This document shows positions 6,020-9,323 of a stretch of DNA of 9,323 bases, piece after piece (the stretch's first letter is position 1; the number at the start of each line of letters is the position of its first letter). Under the pieces are notes generated by a model, which was not told the DNA's origin, made no database searches, and saw only the letters and a list, made by a program, of their open reading frames with translations. The DNA lies in assembly GCA_900551495.1 (NCBI GenBank), contig URWG01000066.1, forward strand, positions 1 to 9,323, read 5' to 3'. The DNA comes from an uncultured Eubacteriales bacterium (lineage in GTDB: Bacteria; Bacillota; Clostridia; Oscillospirales; Oscillospiraceae). The translations under genes and the position numbers were made by a program.

Positions 6020-6946
6020 TCAGTGATGCTCGGCTAAGAAAGCGTCGATTTCCTCTCTGGTCGGCATGGCAGGCGTCGTGCCGAGACGCTGGACGGACAG
6101 AGCAGCCAGCGCATTGGCAAAGACAGCGGCTTCGCGCAGCGTCCTGCCCTCGGACAGGGCGGTCAGAAGTCCACCGTTGAAGGCATCGCCCGCGCCTGTG
6201 GTGTCGATCGCCTTGACCTTGTAGGCGGGGACGATCTCGGAGTGTCCCTCGGTGTTGATGTACACACCGCGGCTGCCGAGCGTAATCAGGACGTTCTGTA
6301 CGCCCTTGGCGAAGAATACGGCGGCGGCGCGGTCGGCACTCTCAAGGTCCGTGACGGGAACACCGGTCAGCTCCTCCGCTTCGACCTCGTTCGGCGTGAC
6401 GAGCCAGGCTCCGTTCAGGAATTCGTCGGTAACGGGCTGATACGGCGCGGTATTGATGATGACCTTGACGCCGTTCTCCTTCGCCAGCGCAGCGACCTGC
6501 TCGTTCGCGTCTTGATTGACCTCAAGCTGCAAAAGCAGGTAGCCCGACGACTTGATGCACTCGGCGACCTTCTCAATATCCGACGGCGTAATCGTTCCGC
6601 ACGCGCCTGGGACGATCACGATCTCATTCTGACTCGTGTTCTCGTCAACCATGATGAGCGCAATGCCCGTTGCGACCTCGTCATTATAGAACAGGTAGTC
6701 CTTCGGCATTCCGACGGCGTCCATCGCGTCGAGCGCGACATTGGCAAGGCTGTCTCTGCCGAGCTTTGTGACCATCGCAACATCGCCGCCTGCCTTATGC
6801 GCGGCAATGCCCTGATTGAAGCCCTTGCCGCCGGCACCCTGCTTAAAGAGACTGCCCTTTACTGTCTCGCCGGGAACAGGCAAATGCGGCGTGCGTGCCA
6901 TCAGATCGACGACAAAGCTGCCGAATACGGTTACTTTTTCCTTCAT
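6020..6946 (-). CDS. PfkB-family carbohydrate kinase, ribokinase-like
   Basis: This 308-residue cytoplasmic kinase phosphorylates the imported sugar with ATP. Length and motif order match ribokinase: GSFVVDLMAR with the sugar-binding Asp14, then AGGKGFNQ (38-45, family GGKGANQ), TPNEVEAEELTG, LITLGSRGV, and the PfkB signature DTTGAGDAFNGG (248-259) with catalytic base Asp254 and the GAGD anion hole. The Phe43 in GGKGFNQ, where Ala is usual, lies close to the sugar site and might alter specificity. The ATG at 6946 follows GGAGG with 7-base spacing. It is the first gene of the sugar operon, downstream of a palindromic operator. If the substrate is ribose the product is ribose-5-phosphate, but other pentoses, deoxyribose or nucleoside-like substrates are possible. 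I therefore leave out the rbsK symbol. Confidence 0.93.
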   Translation of the reverse strand: MKEKVTVFGSFVVDLMARTPHLPVPGETVKGSLFKQGAGGKGFNQGIAAHKAGGDVAMVTKLGRDSLANVALDAMDAVGMPKDYLFYNDEVATGIALIMVDENTSQNEIVIVPGACGTITPSDIEKVAECIKSSGYLLLQLEVNQDANEQVAALAKENGVKVIINTAPYQPVTDEFLNGAWLVTPNEVEAEELTGVPVTDLESADRAAAVFFAKGVQNVLITLGSRGVYINTEGHSEIVPAYKVKAIDTTGAGDAFNGGLLTALSEGRTLREAAVFANALAALSVQRLGTTPAMPTREEIDAFLAEHH

Positions 6947-6978
6947 AAAGTTGCCTCCAATCGAAGTTTACGGGGATT

Positions 6979-7004
6979 TTACATATATGTAAGGGCTTAC
7001 ATAT
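6979..7004. promoter_or_regulatory. Compound operator: two overlapping perfect palindromes before the sugar operon
   Basis: TTACATATATGTAA (6979-6992) and ATATGTAAGGGCTTACATAT (6985-7004) are both perfect inverted repeats and share the half-site ATATGTAA. This gives three TTACATAT-type half-sites in alternating orientation. The core TGTAAGGGCTTACA (6988-7001) matches the CcpA/LacI-type consensus at all but one defined position (GG instead of CG in the centre). It lies 33-58 bases upstream of the kinase start. It is the natural target for the adjacent LacI-family regulator. Confidence 0.75.
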
Positions 7005-7013
7005 TTTGTGCAA
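6984..7013 (-). promoter_or_regulatory. Probable promoter of the sugar operon
   Basis: On the minus strand TTGCAC (7008-7013) is a fair -35. The -10 lies in the AT-rich palindrome, for example CATATA (6984-6989, 18-bp spacer) or TACATA (6986-6991, 16-bp spacer). The hexamer is not clearly defined. A repressor on the palindrome would cover the spacer and -10. Confidence 0.45.
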
Positions 7014-7018
7014 GAGAA

Positions 7019-7067
7019 AGGCAACCGTAGTCGGGATGACGCGTATCCTTTTCTACATTTGTTGCCT
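7019..7067 (-). terminator. Long imperfect hairpin after the regulator gene, probable terminator
   Basis: Three nested stems are visible: AGGCAAC/GTTGCCT (7019-7025 with 7061-7067), GTAG/CTAC (7027-7030 with 7053-7056) and GGAT/ATCC (7034-7037 with 7045-7048). The loop is 7038-7044. On the minus strand the last arm is followed by TTCTCTTG, a modest pyrimidine/U tract. It begins 4 bases past the regulator stop codon. It would separate regulator transcription from the operon, perhaps incompletely. Confidence 0.5.
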
Positions 7068-7070
7068 GTC

Positions 7071-8132
7071 TTAAATCATACTCGGGGCAGCATCGGCTGC
7101 TTTGCCGCCGCACAGAAGCTCCGATCCGCGCAGAATCAGCTCCGTCGGCAGGCAGCAGCGTCTGCCCTCTCTGCTGGCGCCGTCCTCTTCCAGCCGACCG
7201 AGGAGCAGCGCCATCGCCTGCGCCCCCATCTCGGGAACATCACGGCTGACGACCGAAATGTTGTAGTTCAGCCAGCCGAGGGCGTCAATATCGTCGAAGC
7301 CGATCAGGGAAATATCCCGACCGACGCGCAGCCTCAGCTTGGAAAATGCACGCAGACAGCCGTAGGTCGTGAAGTTGTTTGAGGCGAAAACGGCGGTCGG
7401 CGGGTCCGGCAGGCGGAATAGCTGCATCGTCTGCTCGTAAGCGCGTTCAACCATAAAGTCGCCGTCGCGGATGTACTCCTGCGGGAGGGGAAGCTGCGCC
7501 TGCTGCATCGCCCGCAGAAAGCCCTTCAGTCGTTCGTGACCGGGGCGGGAAGTCTTGGGACCCGTGATAATTGCAATTTTGGTATGTCCCGCGGCGATGA
7601 GCGTATTTACCGCGTCAAACGTGCCCTGATCGTCCTCGGTGATAACGCGGTCGAAGTTGGCGCCGTCCACCTCGCGGTCGAGCAGAACGACCGGGACGCC
7701 CAGCGACTCAAACTCATGCAGACTGCGCTGCGTCAGCTCGTCCTCGGCGGAGACCGGCGTGATAATAATGCCGCTCAGACGCTGCTCACGCATGGAGCGA
7801 AGGACCTGATGCTCGCGCTGGGAGCTTTCATCGGTGTTGAAGAGGATCACGTTATAGCCGCGCTCGTCGGCGATGCGCGTGATACCCTGCAAAAGCTGCG
7901 GGAAGAAGGGGTTATTAATGTCGGGGATGACCGCGCCGACAGAGTTGCTGGTGCTTTTGCTGAGGCTGCGCGCCGTACCGCTGGGGACATAGTTGAGCTT
8001 TTGGACGGCGTTCATGACGCGCCGATAGCTCTTTTCGCTGACGGGGGCACTGTGGTTGATGACGCGGGATACCGTCGCGATGCTGACGCCGGCTTCTTTT
8101 GCGATTTCGTAAATGTTTGCTTCCTGCTTCAT
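7071..8132 (-). CDS. LacI-family transcriptional regulator of the sugar operon
   Basis: This 353-residue DNA-binding repressor has the LacI-family length and domain order. The helix-turn-helix covers about residues 7-26 (IYEIAKEAGVSIATVSRVIN, in which SIATVSRV is the recognition helix). The hinge helix GTARSLSKS (52-60) carries the minor-groove Leu57. The effector-binding part resembles periplasmic sugar-binding proteins (VIPDINNPFF, 68-77; GFDDID near residue 275) and ends with LPTELILRGS. The recognition helix resembles those of CcpA/RbsR proteins, which bind sites with a central CG and AA two bases outside it. Such sites occur at 8162-8175 and 6988-7001. It is codirectional with and upstream of the operon, has its own strong promoter, and is likely autoregulated. 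The effector is probably the imported sugar or its phosphate. The ribosome binding site is weak (CAGG). Confidence 0.94.
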   Translation of the reverse strand: MKQEANIYEIAKEAGVSIATVSRVINHSAPVSEKSYRRVMNAVQKLNYVPSGTARSLSKSTSNSVGAVIPDINNPFFPQLLQGITRIADERGYNVILFNTDESSQREHQVLRSMREQRLSGIIITPVSAEDELTQRSLHEFESLGVPVVLLDREVDGANFDRVITEDDQGTFDAVNTLIAAGHTKIAIITGPKTSRPGHERLKGFLRAMQQAQLPLPQEYIRDGDFMVERAYEQTMQLFRLPDPPTAVFASNNFTTYGCLRAFSKLRLRVGRDISLIGFDDIDALGWLNYNISVVSRDVPEMGAQAMALLLGRLEEDGASREGRRCCLPTELILRGSELLCGGKAADAAPSMI

Positions 8133-8161
8133 CTAATCAACCTGCTCAAAAAACACAACGC

Positions 8162-8175
8162 TGTAAGCGCTTTCT
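8162..8175 (-). promoter_or_regulatory. LacI/CcpA-type operator in the regulator leader
   Basis: TGTAAGCGCTTTCT fits every defined position of the catabolite-responsive element pattern TGNAANCGNWNNCW. Its centre is the palindrome AAGCGCTT. Relative to the promoter at 8191-8219 it covers roughly +9 to +22, a position for roadblock repression. It could be the regulator's own operator, a CcpA site, or both. Confidence 0.7.
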
Positions 8176-8190
8176 TTTGTTTACATCTAC

Positions 8191-8219
8191 AGGATAATCC
8201 AACGCTTTCACGTTGTCAA
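8191..8219 (-). promoter_or_regulatory. Strong sigma-A promoter of the LacI-family gene
   Basis: On the minus strand a perfect TTGACA (8214-8219) is followed by a 17-bp spacer and TATCCT (8191-8196). The spacer holds an inverted repeat, CAACG/CGTTG (8200-8204 with 8211-8215), which overlaps a weaker cre-like sequence TGAAAGCGTTGGAT (8197-8210). Confidence 0.85.
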
Positions 8220-8311
8220 TAGGAAAAATTATTTTCGGATATTTATACAATTTCGGCAAAAAGCGTTTGTGCAATAGTGACAATCGGAGTGCCCCTTTTC
8301 GGCAAAGAGGG

Positions 8312-8326
8312 ATGAAAGCGGTTACA
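8312..8326 (+). promoter_or_regulatory. Consensus cre-like operator upstream of the GNAT gene
   Basis: ATGAAAGCGGTTACA matches the full catabolite-responsive element pattern WTGNAANCGNWNNCW. It ends 13 bases before the -35 of the acetyltransferase promoter and about 100 bases from the regulator promoter. CcpA-type activation of the plus-strand promoter, or looping with the site at 8162-8175, is possible. Confidence 0.65.
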
Positions 8327-8339
8327 TTTTACCTCCGCA

Positions 8340-8368
8340 TTGACAAATCCCGCGCTTCGGGCTATGAT
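8340..8368 (+). promoter_or_regulatory. Near-consensus sigma-A promoter of the GNAT gene
   Basis: A perfect TTGACA (8340-8345), a 17-bp spacer and TATGAT (8363-8368) make this one of the best promoters in the window. The spacer contains a small self-complementary CCCG/CGGG. Transcription would start near 8375, about 34 bases before the ATG at 8409. This argues against any start codon upstream of it. Confidence 0.88.
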
Positions 8369-8408
8369 AGGGCAGAGTACGATCAGAGATGAAGGGAGAA
8401 ACTGTAAA

Positions 8409-8876
8409 ATGACGGTTCGATATGCAAAACGGGAGGACATGGAGGCGGTCAATCGGCTGCGTCGGTCGGTCAGCGAGCTGCACGCACAGGGGCGTCCCGA
8501 CATTTTTCGCGCCGGCTTTTGTGAGGAGCTGCAGCGTCACGCATATGACGCGTTTGCGTCGGAGAAGGCGGATGTGATTGTTGCGGAAATCGACGAAACG
8601 GTCTGCGGCTTTGCGCTGGTACAGTATATCGACCGACCTGCGTCTCCGTATTGCTGTGCCTGCCGCTTTTATCATATTGAGGAGTTTGGCGTCGATGCCG
8701 CCTACCGCAGGCGGGGCGTTGCGACGGCGATCATGGAATTCTGCCGTCGGGAGGCGGAGAAAAAGGGCTTTGCACGGCTGGAGCTGGACGTTTGGGCGTT
8801 CAATGCGGAGGCAATGAAGTTTTACGAGGCGATCGGCTTCCGCCCCTATCGCTTTTTTATGGAGCAAACGATATAA
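8409..8876 (+). CDS. GNAT-family N-acetyltransferase
   Basis: This 155-residue cytoplasmic acetyltransferase would move an acetyl group from acetyl-CoA to an unknown amine, perhaps a protein N-terminus, amino acid, polyamine or drug. The GNAT fold is visible from MTVRYAKREDMEAV (strand 1, helix 1), through FGVDAAYRRRGVAT (93-106) with the acetyl-CoA pyrophosphate loop RRRGVA, to WAFNAEAMKFYEAIGF (129-144), a standard motif B. The ATG at 8409 follows AAGGGAG with about 10-base spacing. An earlier in-frame ATG at 8340 lies inside the promoter and is rejected. It is the only plus-strand gene in the window. Its role need not relate to the sugar operon. Substrate unknown. Confidence 0.9.
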   Translation: MTVRYAKREDMEAVNRLRRSVSELHAQGRPDIFRAGFCEELQRHAYDAFASEKADVIVAEIDETVCGFALVQYIDRPASPYCCACRFYHIEEFGVDAAYRRRGVATAIMEFCRREAEKKGFARLELDVWAFNAEAMKFYEAIGFRPYRFFMEQTI

Positions 8877-8879
8877 AAA

Positions 8880-8913
8880 GGAGCTGCCTTACAATAAGAC
8901 AGCTCCGATTTTT
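8880..8913. terminator. Bidirectional terminator between convergent GNAT and aspartate kinase genes
   Basis: GGAGCTG (8880-8886) pairs with CAGCTCC (8900-8906). After one mismatch the stem continues as CTT/AAG around an ACAAT loop. It is followed by GATTTTT on the plus strand and flanked by an A run (8875-8879) that gives a U tract on the minus strand. It therefore suits both converging genes. Confidence 0.85.
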
Positions 8914-9323
8914 ATCCGCAGACCAGCGTTCCGGAGGAATCGTTGAAGCAGGAGCGGACCTCAATCACCACGCCGTGCTGCTTTGCCAGCTCTACGCAGC
9001 GGTCATGCAGCACCTTTGCCCCGCCGCGTGCGAGCGTCAGCATCCGATTGTAGGAGACCGTCTCGAATTTTACGGCATCGGGGTGCTTTCGCGGGTCTTT
9101 GTCGTATACGCCGTCCACATCTGTGTAGATTCGGCAGCGGTCGGCGTGCAGAAATGCCGCCAGCGCGACCGCCGTCGTGTCCGAACCGCCTCTGCCGAGG
9201 GTGGTGATGTCGCCGTGCCCGTCAACACCCTGAAAGCCTGCAACCAGCACGATTTTTCCGGCTCGCAGCTCCCGCTCAATGCGCTCCGAGGTCAGGGAAA
9301 GAACGCGGGCGCTGCCGTGGCGG
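8912..9323 (-). CDS. Aspartate kinase, C-terminal part of the catalytic domain (5' end outside window), no ACT domain
   Basis: The last 136 residues of an aspartate kinase are present and the N-terminal part is beyond the window. The enzyme makes 4-phospho-L-aspartate, the first step to lysine, threonine, methionine and diaminopimelate. Visible hallmarks are VAGFQGV, GDITTLGRGGSDTTAVALAA (active-site block), IYTDVDGVY (nucleotide-binding), YNRMLTLARGGAKVLHDRCVE and a final VRSCFNDSSGTLV. The protein stops two residues later (CG, then TAA at 8912). Typical bacterial aspartate kinases continue for about 150 residues with two ACT domains that bind lysine or threonine. Only a terminator lies downstream, so the ACT part is absent rather than frameshifted. 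Family certain; whether this is a feedback-insensitive isozyme is inference. No gene symbol is assigned because isozyme identity is unclear. Confidence 0.93.
   Translation of the reverse strand, partial: RHGSARVLSLTSERIERELRAGKIVLVAGFQGVDGHGDITTLGRGGSDTTAVALAAFLHADRCRIYTDVDGVYDKDPRKHPDAVKFETVSYNRMLTLARGGAKVLHDRCVELAKQHGVVIEVRSCFNDSSGTLVCG

Noticed and set aside
8340..8408. N-terminal extension of the acetyltransferase from an upstream ATG
   Set aside because: The extension overlaps the TTGACA and TATGAT promoter and does not look like GNAT sequence. The ATG at 8409 has the ribosome binding site and the family N-terminus.

Overview
The window looks like a chromosomal segment of a low-oxygen Gram-positive of the class Clostridia, most likely an Oscillospiraceae-like gut bacterium. 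This is inferred from moderately high GC with strong third-position GC bias, AAGGAGG-type ribosome binding sites, a lipoprotein-type binding protein, CcpA/LacI-type operator sequences and protein sequences of Firmicutes character. It is not a taxonomic identification. No rRNA, tRNA, CRISPR array, transposase or phage gene was seen.

Layout: nearly everything is on the minus strand, so the biological reading order runs from right to left. At the right edge (8912-9323) is the 3' end of an aspartate kinase gene that stops right after the catalytic domain, without the usual ACT regulatory domains. It converges on a plus-strand GNAT acetyltransferase (8409-8876), and a bidirectional terminator lies between them. 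A divergent regulatory region (8133-8408) holds two near-consensus sigma-A promoters and several LacI/CcpA-type operators. Leftward from it runs a LacI-family regulator gene (7071-8132) with its own promoter and a probable terminator.

Next comes a five-gene sugar operon (6946 to 1760): a ribokinase-like PfkB kinase, a FucU/RbsD-type mutarotase, a lipoprotein sugar-binding protein, a double-domain sugar ABC ATPase and a single permease. A compound palindromic operator sits just before the kinase. Three stem-loops separate the binding-protein gene from the ATPase gene and probably set unequal expression. The operon is followed by a C-rich tract and a GC-rich hairpin, then by a MATE-family efflux gene (207-1571) with its own promoter and a textbook terminator. 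At the left edge (16-143) is a non-coding element made of two inverted, covarying hairpin modules.

How the genes work together: the binding protein captures a sugar outside the membrane, and the permease and ATPase import it. The mutarotase interconverts its anomers and the kinase phosphorylates it. The LacI-type regulator, sensing the sugar or its phosphate, probably controls the operon and itself. If the sugar is ribose the set is self-sufficient, because ribose-5-phosphate enters central metabolism directly. The mutarotase is more FucU-like than RbsD-like, however, so the substrate is not settled.

No wholly new biological system is evident. The points most worth a second look are the ACT-less aspartate kinase, the overlapping palindromes before the kinase, the three-hairpin intercistronic region and the paired-hairpin repeat.
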